The position numbers and the translations under genes are program-made. 47,545 nucleotides of DNA. Source: an uncultured Cycloclasticus sp. Its GTDB lineage: Bacteria; Pseudomonadota; Gammaproteobacteria; Methylococcales; Cycloclasticaceae. The stretch is taken from NCBI GenBank assembly GCA_913057515.1, contig CAJXOJ010000016.1:1-47545 (forward strand). Direction: 5' to 3'. A model generated the notes under the pieces. The model searched no databases, was not told where the DNA came from, and was given only the letters and a program-made list of their open reading frames with translations. Positions 26,308 through 34,683 of this stretch are shown one piece after another (position 1 is the stretch's first letter; each line of letters begins with the position of its first letter).

Positions 26308-29079
26308 GTGTTAATATATCGAAAATTTATCGATGAATCATTTGAAGAAAATGTCATTCTATGCGATTTTATACAACTTAAGTTAGACACAAACAAAAAA
26401 GGTTTCACCATTAACTGTTCGTTAAAACATTTTCTTTTAGCATTAACGCTATTATTTACTGCATCGCAATCTTTGGGCTTTAGCGATTCTCAATGGGATT
26501 GTAAATTAGCCGATGATGGCGAAACATGGGACTGCTCAGCTTCCTCAAAGCCTATTAAAAAAACGGCTAAATCAAACATTAACAGCACGACAACAGAAGA
26601 CGAAACTACATTCGTTAAAAGCACTGTCGACAAACCAATAAAGCCATCTATTCCACGTGTTCAACTAGCGAATAAACCTGTCATTCAAGTCGCTAAAAAA
26701 GAAACGAACCAGGTGTCAGCCTTAAATAATACGGGCACATGGGACTGTCAAGCTAATGCCGAAAATACATGGGATTGCGCTCAAATCAGCGCACCCACTC
26801 ACATTAACATAGCTACACAAGGTGAAGAAGCAAGCCACATCGATAACGATGCTACACGGATTAGAAATAACGCCTTATTTAAGCAAATGGTTAAACAGCT
26901 TAAAGCCGACCCTTGGGATACCTGTGAGGTAACGCCTGAGGCAACAGTGACTAGCCGACAAACTATTCAGCAAAATCGCTTAAATGCTGACGTACATATT
27001 CAGTCCGACTATGCGGAAATTCTCAATAAAAATGATGCGCAATTTAGCGGAGACGTACAAGTTAAACGTGCTGATCAGTCAATAACCGCCGACCAAGTTA
27101 TTTACAACAGCAGCAAAGATGCTGCGTCGGCCTCGGGAGACGTTTTTTACCAAGAAAGTGGCTTTGCTTTGTACAGTGAGCAAGCACAATTACAGCTCGC
27201 CAACGATACAGGTCAATTCAAAAACAACCAATTCATTCTAGAAGGGAATCATGCCCGTGGAACATCACGAGCAACGAATATTATTGACCGTGATATCACC
27301 CAATTAACCGGCATCAGCTATACCACTTGCGCACCGAGTGTTAATGACTGGGAACTGCAAGCAAGAACCTTAGAGCTGAACAAAAACACTGGCCGCGGCA
27401 CAGGGCGTGATGTTTGGGTAGAAGTTTTTGACATCCCTTTACTCTACACTCCCTATATTAGCTTTCCAATTGATGACAGACGTCAATCCGGTGTATTAGC
27501 GCCGACCTTCGGTAGCTCGGACACCACCGGCGTTGACTTAGCGATCCCGTATTATTGGAATATTGCTGAAAACTACGACGCCACTATCACACCCCGTCTG
27601 ATGAGTGACCGCGGTTTAATGTTAGGTGGAGAATTCCGCTATTTAAGCCAAACAAGTGAAGGACAAGTTGCGGCAGAGATCCTAAGTGATACGGTAACCG
27701 ATGATCTCCGAGGGCAATTTTCTTTCCAAAACCAATCAAGCATTAGTCCTCGTTTGAGCTCAAACATCGACTTGAACTATATATCTGATGATGAATACTT
27801 TGAGGATTTTGGCGATACCCTAAGCAGCTCTAGCGACCGATATTTAAAAAGTCAGGCTAGCCTTAACTATCGTGCTGACAGCTGGAACTTACTCACCAAA
27901 ATAGATAACTATGATTCCATTGATGAGTCTATTTCAAGCATTAACAGACCACATCGACGCTTACCGCAAGTGCTATTTAATTTACACCAAACGGATGCTT
28001 TTGGTATTGCCAAAATAGATATGCGTAATGAATTTGTTTACTTTCAGCACAGTGCCGACGTTGATGCTAAACGCGTCGACTTACACCCAGGCATCAGCGC
28101 TCCCTTTTCTACGCCGGGTAGTTTTATTACTCCAAGACTTAGCGTAAGGCATACTGATTATCGCCTAACTGATCAAGCATCAGGTATTAACAGTCACCAA
28201 AGTAGAACTCTTCCAATACTATCTGTAGACTCTGGTTTGTTTTTTGAAAGAGATCTTAGTTTTGCCGGTGCTGGTATGATACAAACGCTAGAGCCACGCG
28301 CTTATTATTTGTACGTCCCACATGAAGATCAAAATGATATTCCACTATTTGACACCTCAGAATATGATTTTAGCTTCAATCAATTATTTAGAGAAAATCG
28401 TTTCTCAGGTGCCGATAGAGTCGCTGACGCAAACCAACTAACGTTGGCCGTAACATCACGCTTGATTGAGTCTGATACTGGTAGCGAACGATTAAGAGCC
28501 AGCCTTGGTACGATTGTTTACTTTGATGACCTTGATGTGGGACTCCATACAACAAGCACACCCGTTACAACAAACACATCAGATATAGTGGCTGAACTAT
28601 CTACAAAGATTACCAGCACCTGGTCTGCACGTTCAGCATTGCAATACGATCCACATGCAAGCAGAACAGAAAAAGCAACCTTAGGCCTGCACTACCGTGA
28701 TGGTGCCAATCGCTTGTTTAATGCAACATACCGTTCGCGCTATGAAGGAACAACCGATGGTAATGGCAACTCAAATGATATAGAGCAAACCGACCTCTCC
28801 TTCAAATGGCCTATCAGTAAACAATGGAGTACCGTGGGTCGTTGGAATTATTCAGAAGAACATAACCTGTCGCTTGATACCTTCCTTGGTTTAGAAAAAG
28901 ATACCTGTTGCTGGCGTGCTAGAGTCATCGCCAGACGCTACGTGAATGATGCCTTAGATGAAGAACCAAAAGAGGGGATCTTCTTCCAGTTCGAGTTAAA
29001 AGGCCTCACCAGTTTTGGCGAAAAACTTGGTTCGTTTCTAGAAGAAGGGATTTTAGGCTATCAAATACCCGAGCAATAA
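26308..29079 (+). CDS. lptD: LPS-assembly protein LptD (start uncertain)
   Basis: Up to 923 aa. LptD is the outer-membrane barrel that inserts LPS with LptE. The order is signal peptide (hydrophobic stretch about 41-57), a linker with WDC repeats (Cys65, 76, 147, 157, 206), the OstA/LptA-like beta-jellyroll (about 225-330), and a large C-terminal barrel. Cys341 (YTTCAP) and the pair Cys867-Cys868 (DTCCWRARV) are candidates for the disulfides LptD needs. No ATG start exists. GTG at 26308 gives a 35-40 residue leader before the signal peptide. ATT at 26410, 7 nt after AAAAAAGG, would put a normal signal peptide at residue 1. Confidence 0.94.
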   Translation: MLIYRKFIDESFEENVILCDFIQLKLDTNKKGFTINCSLKHFLLALTLLFTASQSLGFSDSQWDCKLADDGETWDCSASSKPIKKTAKSNINSTTTEDETTFVKSTVDKPIKPSIPRVQLANKPVIQVAKKETNQVSALNNTGTWDCQANAENTWDCAQISAPTHINIATQGEEASHIDNDATRIRNNALFKQMVKQLKADPWDTCEVTPEATVTSRQTIQQNRLNADVHIQSDYAEILNKNDAQFSGDVQVKRADQSITADQVIYNSSKDAASASGDVFYQESGFALYSEQAQLQLANDTGQFKNNQFILEGNHARGTSRATNIIDRDITQLTGISYTTCAPSVNDWELQARTLELNKNTGRGTGRDVWVEVFDIPLLYTPYISFPIDDRRQSGVLAPTFGSSDTTGVDLAIPYYWNIAENYDATITPRLMSDRGLMLGGEFRYLSQTSEGQVAAEILSDTVTDDLRGQFSFQNQSSISPRLSSNIDLNYISDDEYFEDFGDTLSSSSDRYLKSQASLNYRADSWNLLTKIDNYDSIDESISSINRPHRRLPQVLFNLHQTDAFGIAKIDMRNEFVYFQHSADVDAKRVDLHPGISAPFSTPGSFITPRLSVRHTDYRLTDQASGINSHQSRTLPILSVDSGLFFERDLSFAGAGMIQTLEPRAYYLYVPHEDQNDIPLFDTSEYDFSFNQLFRENRFSGADRVADANQLTLAVTSRLIESDTGSERLRASLGTIVYFDDLDVGLHTTSTPVTTNTSDIVAELSTKITSTWSARSALQYDPHASRTEKATLGLHYRDGANRLFNATYRSRYEGTTDGNGNSNDIEQTDLSFKWPISKQWSTVGRWNYSEEHNLSLDTFLGLEKDTCCWRARVIARRYVNDALDEEPKEGIFFQFELKGLTSFGEKLGSFLEEGILGYQIPEQ

Positions 29080-29089
29080 GCAGTACTCT

Positions 29090-29117
29090 TTGAAACACTA
29101 ACTCGGCGGCTCATAAT
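29090..29117 (+). promoter_or_regulatory. Probable promoter for surA-pdxA-rsmA
   Basis: TTGAAA (29090-29095) and CATAAT (29112-29117) each match sigma-70 boxes 5/6, separated by 16 bp, just after the lptD stop. Transcription would begin near 29124. This suggests that surA is also expressed apart from lptD. Confidence 0.5.
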
Positions 29118-29179
29118 TACACGAAGACTGTAATATGAACTGTCAATTTACAACCTGTTTAACTGTAGACCTAGCAAAT

Positions 29180-30472
29180 ATGAAAAGATTTATACATCCC
29201 ATACTAATTAGCACAATGGTGCTCGTCAGCCTCATCTCTATCAATGCATTGGCCGAAAACTCTACCAATCGAATCGTTGCAATCGTAGATAAGGGTGTTA
29301 TTTTACAAAGCCAGTTAGACGAACAGGTCAAGCAAACGTACCAACGTTTACCCGTCGAACAGCGCAGCTCTATAACGCGATCAGATATTGAAAAGCGTGT
29401 ACTCGACAGAATGATCATGACTGAGCTTCAGCTTCAAATTGGCAGACGTAGCTCTATAAAAATTTCGGATAAGGAAATTGAAGACTCTATCAACCACATA
29501 GCAAGCGCTAATAAACTCTCTCCGAAAGAGTTTTTAGAGGTACTAAAAAATGATGGCGTTACCCTTAAATCTTTCAAAAACTCTATTCGCGACCAAATGC
29601 TAGTACGGCGTGTGCAATCAAGCTACGTTCACCATGAAGTTAAAATATCAGAACAAGAAGTTAAGAGCTTTCTAAACCTCCTCGAGCAAAGTGAAGGTGA
29701 TCAGGCCACAGAATATCATCTGGGTCATATTTTGATTGCTACGCCTGAAAATGCATCGCCCCAACAAATTACCAAGGCACGTAACAAGGCAGCTGACATC
29801 ATTGCAAGGCTAAAGAAGGGTGAAAAGTTTTCGACTCTATCCATCACTCACTCTGATGCCAGCAATGCACTAGAAGGAGGTGATCTTGGATGGATGAAAC
29901 TAGCCCAAATGCCATCATTACTAACACCTTATGTTGAAAAAATGCAGGCAAATGAATTTTCTGATGCGATCCAAAGCCCCAGCGGTTTTCACGTGATTCA
30001 GTTATTTGAAACCCGTGGCCAACAAAAAGTTATGGTAACTAAAACACATGTACGTCACATTCTCATCAAAATCAACGCGCTAATAAGCGACCAAATTGCA
30101 CAAGAGCGATTACTTAACCTAAAACAACGAATTGAAAATGGCGAAGATTTTGCTGCTCTAGCTAGAGCTCATTCTGAAGACAGAGGCTCGGCCATTGCTG
30201 GTGGTGATCTAAAATGGGTCGAACCTGGTTCTCTAGTTCCAGCATTTGAAACCGCCATGAACCAGTTGGCTATCAATGAAATCAGCACACCTGTTCAATC
30301 ACAATTTGGCTGGCACCTTATTCAAGTACTCGGACGCAAACAACAAGACAACACGCAGTTGATGCGCGAAGCCCAAGCCCGTTCACAACTTCAAAAACGT
30401 AAAGCTGATGCGGCAATTGAGGCATGGTTAACAAAATTAAGAGATGACGCTTACATCGAATACCGCATCTAA
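29180..30472 (+). CDS. surA: Periplasmic chaperone and peptidyl-prolyl isomerase SurA
   Basis: About 430 aa. SurA escorts outer-membrane proteins through the periplasm. A signal peptide (MKRFIHPILISTMVLVSLISINALA) is followed by the SurA N-domain (NRIVAIVDKGVILQSQLDEQV). Two parvulin domains follow, the first with YHLGHILIATP and GGDLGWMK, the second with THVRHILIKI and GGDLKWVEPGSLVPAFE, and then a C-terminal helix. I chose ATG 29180 because the signal peptide then starts at residue 1. ATG 29135, 15 codons earlier in frame, has a slightly better GAAG ribosome site but lies near the probable transcription start. Confidence 0.95.
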   Translation: MKRFIHPILISTMVLVSLISINALAENSTNRIVAIVDKGVILQSQLDEQVKQTYQRLPVEQRSSITRSDIEKRVLDRMIMTELQLQIGRRSSIKISDKEIEDSINHIASANKLSPKEFLEVLKNDGVTLKSFKNSIRDQMLVRRVQSSYVHHEVKISEQEVKSFLNLLEQSEGDQATEYHLGHILIATPENASPQQITKARNKAADIIARLKKGEKFSTLSITHSDASNALEGGDLGWMKLAQMPSLLTPYVEKMQANEFSDAIQSPSGFHVIQLFETRGQQKVMVTKTHVRHILIKINALISDQIAQERLLNLKQRIENGEDFAALARAHSEDRGSAIAGGDLKWVEPGSLVPAFETAMNQLAINEISTPVQSQFGWHLIQVLGRKQQDNTQLMREAQARSQLQKRKADAAIEAWLTKLRDDAYIEYRI

Positions 30473-30503
30473 CACTCACTATTAAGTAAGCTAATATCAG
30501 AGT

Positions 30504-31481
30504 ATGTCGTTGCCTAGAATAGCCATTACGCCAGGAGAACCTGCTGGCATTGGGCCTGATATATGCTTAGATATTTGCCACAAGCATTGGCCCTGTGAAT
30601 TGATATTTGTGGCTGACCCTCAATTGTTAGCCCGAAGAGCAGCACAACTGAATAAAACCGTTAACATTCAACTGGCCGACTTAGCTCAACCAGTCAGACA
30701 ACATGTACCTGGCAATATGACGGTACTACCTATTGAGCTTGCAAAGCAAGAACAGCCTTCTGTGCTAGATATCAATAATGCACGTTATGTCACCAAAACA
30801 CTTGAAGTAGCTGCTCAACTCTGCCTGTATAACCGCTGTCAGTCTCTGGTCACGGGCCCGGTGCAAAAAAGTATTATTAACGAGGCTAATATCCCCTTTT
30901 CTGGCCATACTGAATTTTTTGCCGAATACTGCAGTGGTTATCCTGTCATGATGCTGGCAACCGACACTTTACGCGTTGCCTTGGTGACAACCCACCTCCC
31001 ACTTAAAAAGGTCAGTTCGACCATTAGCTCAGCCTTACTGGAAAAAACCATTGCTATTCTTAATCACGACCTACAAACTAAATTTGCCATACCTAAACCA
31101 CGGATAGCCGTCTGTGGACTCAACCCACATGCGGGTGAGAATGGACATTTAGGTGATGAAGAAATCACCACCATCATCCCGACACTTGAAAAATTGCGCG
31201 CTAAAGGTCTCAGTTTAACAGGCCCCTTGCCAGCAGATACAGTCTTCACACAGGCTGTTTTAAATGAACACGACGTTGTTTTAGCCATGTATCATGATCA
31301 AGGCTTACCGACCTTAAAATACGCAGGTTTTGGTGACGCTGTGAATATCACTCTAGGATTACCAATCATTAGAACTTCTGTTGACCATGGAACAGCCCTT
31401 GATTTAGCTGGTACAGGCCAGGCTAATTCAACAAGTTTAGAATCTGCCTTAAAAATGGCCATACAACTTTCATCACAATAA
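30504..31481 (+). CDS. pdxA: 4-hydroxythreonine-4-phosphate dehydrogenase
   Basis: A 325-aa NAD-dependent enzyme of the DXP-dependent pyridoxal phosphate route. ITPGEPAGIGPD at the N-terminus and SGHTEFFAE in the middle match PdxA. CGLNPHAGENGHLGDEE carries a metal-ligand His, and MYHDQGLPTLKY another. It lies between surA and rsmA, the conserved surA-pdxA-rsmA order. Confidence 0.98.
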   Translation: MSLPRIAITPGEPAGIGPDICLDICHKHWPCELIFVADPQLLARRAAQLNKTVNIQLADLAQPVRQHVPGNMTVLPIELAKQEQPSVLDINNARYVTKTLEVAAQLCLYNRCQSLVTGPVQKSIINEANIPFSGHTEFFAEYCSGYPVMMLATDTLRVALVTTHLPLKKVSSTISSALLEKTIAILNHDLQTKFAIPKPRIAVCGLNPHAGENGHLGDEEITTIIPTLEKLRAKGLSLTGPLPADTVFTQAVLNEHDVVLAMYHDQGLPTLKYAGFGDAVNITLGLPIIRTSVDHGTALDLAGTGQANSTSLESALKMAIQLSSQ

Positions 31482-31485
31482 TCAC

Positions 31486-32277
31486 TTGAATAAACCACAT
31501 AAAGCTCGTAAACGTTTCGGTCAGAATTTTCTACAAGACAGCCGAATTATCCATCAAATAGTCATGGCTATTAACCCATCCGCAGATGATCACGTGGTTG
31601 AAATTGGCCCCGGCCAAGGCGCTATTACCCAGCCACTGTTAGACACACACTGCCAGTTAGATGTTGTTGAATTAGATAGGGATTTAGTCGAACGCCTTAA
31701 TACCCAGTTTTCTCACATTGATCGATTTACCCTGCATAGCGCAGATGCATTAACGTTCAACTTTGCCGCTTTAGAGCACGGCCAAGCATTAAGAGTGATT
31801 GGTAATTTACCCTACAATATATCCACTCCCTTGCTGTTCCACTTACTAAGCCAAGCAGCCCATATCCAAGACATGCATTTTATGCTGCAAAAAGAGATTG
31901 TTGATCGCTTGCAAGCTCAACCCGGCAGCAAACAATTCGGCCGTTTAAGCATCATGATTCAGCTCTATTGCCGTGTCGAAGCGCTATTTGATGTGGATCC
32001 GGAGTGCTTTCATCCGCGCCCAAAAGTCATGTCAAGTATTGTTCGCTTAACACCCTATGCACAACAAAAATACCATATTGACGACCTGGTTCTTTTTGAA
32101 AAAATCGTAAAAGCTGCTTTTTCGCAGCGCAGAAAAACAATAAGAAACACACTCAAAAATATTTGCAATGACCTCACGTTTGAAGCAGCCCAAATTGACC
32201 CAAGTTCTCGAGCTGAAGCATTAAGTATTGATGATTTTGTCAGGCTCAGTAATCAACTCAGCAAGGTGAAAAGTTAA
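31486..32277 (+). CDS. rsmA: 16S rRNA (adenine1518/1519-N6) dimethyltransferase
   Basis: A 263-aa KsgA-family enzyme that dimethylates two adjacent adenines in helix 45 of 16S rRNA and acts as a late 30S assembly checkpoint. RKRFGQNFLQD opens the protein, the SAM site is VVEIGPGQGAIT, and the catalytic motif is NLPYNIS. The start is TTG at 31486, 4 bp after the pdxA stop; the next residues match the usual N-terminus and no in-frame ATG fits. Confidence 0.97.
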   Translation: MNKPHKARKRFGQNFLQDSRIIHQIVMAINPSADDHVVEIGPGQGAITQPLLDTHCQLDVVELDRDLVERLNTQFSHIDRFTLHSADALTFNFAALEHGQALRVIGNLPYNISTPLLFHLLSQAAHIQDMHFMLQKEIVDRLQAQPGSKQFGRLSIMIQLYCRVEALFDVDPECFHPRPKVMSSIVRLTPYAQQKYHIDDLVLFEKIVKAAFSQRRKTIRNTLKNICNDLTFEAAQIDPSSRAEALSIDDFVRLSNQLSKVKS

Positions 32278-32290
32278 ACGCTTCACTCAC

Positions 32291-32842
32291 TCAGCTGATT
32301 CCTGAAGGATACACTAACTTAATGAGCTGAAAGGAGGCATACAAATAGCAAAAAGTAAGCAATAAACTAACACTAAAGCTTTTTTCTATTGTTTCACGAA
32401 TAATATTAGCCATCACAATAAAGCTCCAACAAACAAGCATGAAAGCAATCAGCCCCACAACGCCAGTTGAGCCATTATTATCCGTTAGGCTTTGCATCCA
32501 AAAAATAAAGGGCATGCTAACTATCGTTATAAAAGCACCACTTCCGTATATCGCTGTTACAGATTGATTAAAACGATTTTTTATAGAAAAAAAACTGACC
32601 AGTAAATAAACAAATACCCCTAGCAATATTGTCTCCATAAGCGACTGCATAAGTGCCTCAGTAAATACTAATGAGCTTGAGAGAAGTACCGTGCCAGCTA
32701 AAAAATAAAGACAAAAAACAAGTATTAATAAGGCACTTGAATCGGGCACGTCTTTTGGCCCTTTCTTCATTAAGCAAAGTTCAAAAAAGAGTCTGAGCAG
32801 TCGTTTAAAATCATTATTCATTCGGCAAGTATGCTGTACCAT
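32291..32842 (-). CDS. Conserved membrane protein of unknown function
   Basis: A 183-aa protein with a short N-terminal cytosolic part (NDFKRLLRLFFELCLMKKGPKDVP) and about five hydrophobic segments, near residues 39-60, 66-88, 97-117, 127-148 and 156-177. I do not recognise a named family; proteins with a similar FKRLLRLFFE..LMKKGPxDxP opening occur in gammaproteobacteria as hypotheticals. The ATG at 32842 has AAGGA close upstream; ATG 32821 is an alternative. It converges with rsmA and is divergent from the DUF465 gene only 22 bp away. Confidence 0.7.
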   Translation of the reverse strand: MVQHTCRMNNDFKRLLRLFFELCLMKKGPKDVPDSSALLILVFCLYFLAGTVLLSSSLVFTEALMQSLMETILLGVFVYLLVSFFSIKNRFNQSVTAIYGSGAFITIVSMPFIFWMQSLTDNNGSTGVVGLIAFMLVCWSFIVMANIIRETIEKSFSVSLLLTFCYLYASFQLIKLVYPSGIS

Positions 32843-32864
32843 AGGTCCTTATTCAATCCGCTTT

Positions 32865-33083
32865 ATGAAAATTGAGATGATATTAAGTGAAAATGATCAA
32901 ATAGAGCTCAGAATTATTGAGCTAAACCAAGAACATCAAGATCTGCACTATATAATCGATCATCTCTCCGAAGAAATTCAACCAGATCAATTAAGAATTC
33001 GTCGATTAAAAAAAAGGCGGCTCTTCATAAAGGATCAAATCGAACAACTAAAAAGCACATTAATTCCAGATATGGATGCCTAA
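32865..33083 (+). CDS. DUF465/YdcH-like small coiled-coil protein
   Basis: A 72-aa all-helical protein. The pattern IELNQEHQDLHYIIDHL then LRIRRLKKRRLFIKDQIEQLK follows the DUF465 consensus, which has an H..L...I heptad and ends in LKKxKLxLKDxI. Function is unknown; a YdcH structure would be a simple helical hairpin. Its stop overlaps the ATG of the next gene (TAATG), so it is co-translated with a WaaP-like kinase. The start could be Met1 or Met5. Confidence 0.8.
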   Translation: MKIEMILSENDQIELRIIELNQEHQDLHYIIDHLSEEIQPDQLRIRRLKKRRLFIKDQIEQLKSTLIPDMDA

Positions 33084-33739
33084 TGGAAAAAATTAGCCAA
33101 CAGCAATACCAAGCACTTATTGAGGGCGCCTTATTGCTTGAGGAAGATGCCTTTGGGGTAAAAGTACTGGATACTGGCAAAGGTGAAATGATTAAGCTAT
33201 TTCGCCGTAAACGACTACTATCAACAGCGTTATTTTTTCCTTACGCCTACCGTTTTGTTGCTAATGCAAAAAAGCTGACGAAGCTGGGCATCCCAACAGT
33301 CAGTATTAATAAGTTACTCTGCTGCCCTAGCATAAAACGCCACCTAGTTATTTACCAAAAACTGGAAGGGGAGTTATTACGCACAGTCTTGACCCAATCA
33401 GTTGATCACCCAGAAAAGCGGTATGAAAAGTTTGGCCGTTTTATTGCCCACTTGCACCAAAAAGGAGTGTATTTTCGTTCAGCCCACTTAAAAAATATTT
33501 TAGCTTTACCTAATGGTGAATTTGGCCTGATTGATATTTCAGATATGCAAATTAAACATCAGCCCCTAAAGCAATCATTACGTCTAAGAAACTTTTCTCA
33601 TATTCTTCGTTACCCAGAAGACAAAGCGTTAATTCGCTCTCAGCTTGATACTTTTATGTTGGGTTACGTAAACGAAAGTAAACTGAGTTCAGCCGCGGCA
33701 TTGGCAATAGAAAATGAAATCCGTGCATTAGTCGTTTAG
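33083..33739 (+). CDS. Small WaaP/InaA-like kinase-fold protein
   Basis: A 218-aa kinase-like protein of the lipopolysaccharide-kinase superfamily. Lys39 (EMIKLFRRK) may bind ATP, and LIDISDM (Asp151) takes the DFG place. The catalytic loop reads GVYFRSAHLKNIL (128-140). Aligned with the usual HGDLHxxN, the Asp position is Ser133, while His135 and Asn138 remain. Related proteins annotated as toluene-tolerance proteins share the YFRSxHxxN pattern. It may phosphorylate a core sugar or be a pseudokinase. It overlaps the DUF465 gene by 1 bp and converges with the main LPS kinase cluster. Confidence 0.75.
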   Translation: MEKISQQQYQALIEGALLLEEDAFGVKVLDTGKGEMIKLFRRKRLLSTALFFPYAYRFVANAKKLTKLGIPTVSINKLLCCPSIKRHLVIYQKLEGELLRTVLTQSVDHPEKRYEKFGRFIAHLHQKGVYFRSAHLKNILALPNGEFGLIDISDMQIKHQPLKQSLRLRNFSHILRYPEDKALIRSQLDTFMLGYVNESKLSSAAALAIENEIRALVV

Positions 33740-33874
33740 GCGAGATAGCGAGTATAAATCGTTAACAACGTTTACACCTAGGTTGCACCTCTACTCTAAC
33801 CGCTGGTTGACTTGTTGTTTATAGCCTAGATGCTTCTTAAATTAAGCAGGGAAACCAGATACGAATGAGAAGCC

Positions 33875-34657
33875 TTACATTTTATGTGTTTCTAATTTCC
33901 GATTAATTTTTCTCCACAGTTTACCCGATGTAGCACTCAACACCTCTTCACCTTGGTATATTTTAAAGAACGTTAATTTATCCTCATCAGTCCATTCTTG
34001 TGCATGCCTTAACAAGGAATATATATCTCGAAAAGTGGCATTCGCTCTAAAAGGTACTTTTTTAGCCTTTTCCAAGTCAATGACTTTTAATTCCATACCT
34101 GCCTTCTCGAGAGGCTTGGCAAACACATGCTTCAAATAGAAACAGTCGTGCTTAATATTCTTATTATGCATTTGGTGCATCAAGGCTGCCAATTGTTTAA
34201 ACATTGCTAATTTCTTCTCAGCCGTCTTGGCATAACGCCCCCCCGGATGAAAACCCTCACTGGACAAGGCCTTAAAGCCTGTTAACTCTCGCGTCATTAA
34301 AATTGCCTGCAGCTTACCTTGCTGGCGCTTATCAGAAAAAAAGATAGGTTCTAAGGTATTAATGCCTAACTGTTCAAAACGTTGGATATTCTCAAACTCT
34401 ACCGCGAACGTTGCCCGCCCAGTCAGTGGGTAGGCCAACGACCTTTTCCGATGGTTTTCTTGACGTTTTAAAAAAACGCCAACCGAACCGCCTCTTGGTA
34501 ACGCTAAGTCAATTCGTGAAACACCACTCCAACCACCTCTTCGTTGATTTTTTTCCTCAAACCACGGCGCATCCAATGCCCATAATTGCTCAAATGTTTC
34601 AAGCTTGTTAAAGGCTAAAATTGTTTGCCAAGCAGTATTAATATAGGGCTTTACCAT
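33875..34657 (-). CDS. Lipopolysaccharide kinase, InaA family
   Basis: A 260-aa kinase-fold protein. RRGGWSGVSRIDL near the N-terminus is typical of InaA-type LPS kinases. Lys64 (VFLKRQ) is the likely ATP-binding Lys, His170-Asp171 in IKHDCFYLKHVF the catalytic loop, and Asp194 in KVIDLEK the metal site. It lies 26 bp downstream of waaP in waaG-waaP-inaA, like the waaP-wapP run of Pseudomonas. The probable role is phosphorylation of a core heptose; the position is unknown. Confidence 0.85.
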   Translation of the reverse strand: MVKPYINTAWQTILAFNKLETFEQLWALDAPWFEEKNQRRGGWSGVSRIDLALPRGGSVGVFLKRQENHRKRSLAYPLTGRATFAVEFENIQRFEQLGINTLEPIFFSDKRQQGKLQAILMTRELTGFKALSSEGFHPGGRYAKTAEKKLAMFKQLAALMHQMHNKNIKHDCFYLKHVFAKPLEKAGMELKVIDLEKAKKVPFRANATFRDIYSLLRHAQEWTDEDKLTFFKIYQGEEVLSATSGKLWRKINRKLETHKM

Positions 34658-34683
34658 TGTCTTAACTCACTTCATTGAACAGT

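Noticed and set aside
33740-33874. Possible terminator between the convergent kinase genes
   Set aside because: Only short 4-5 bp complementary stretches are present, with no T-run after them.
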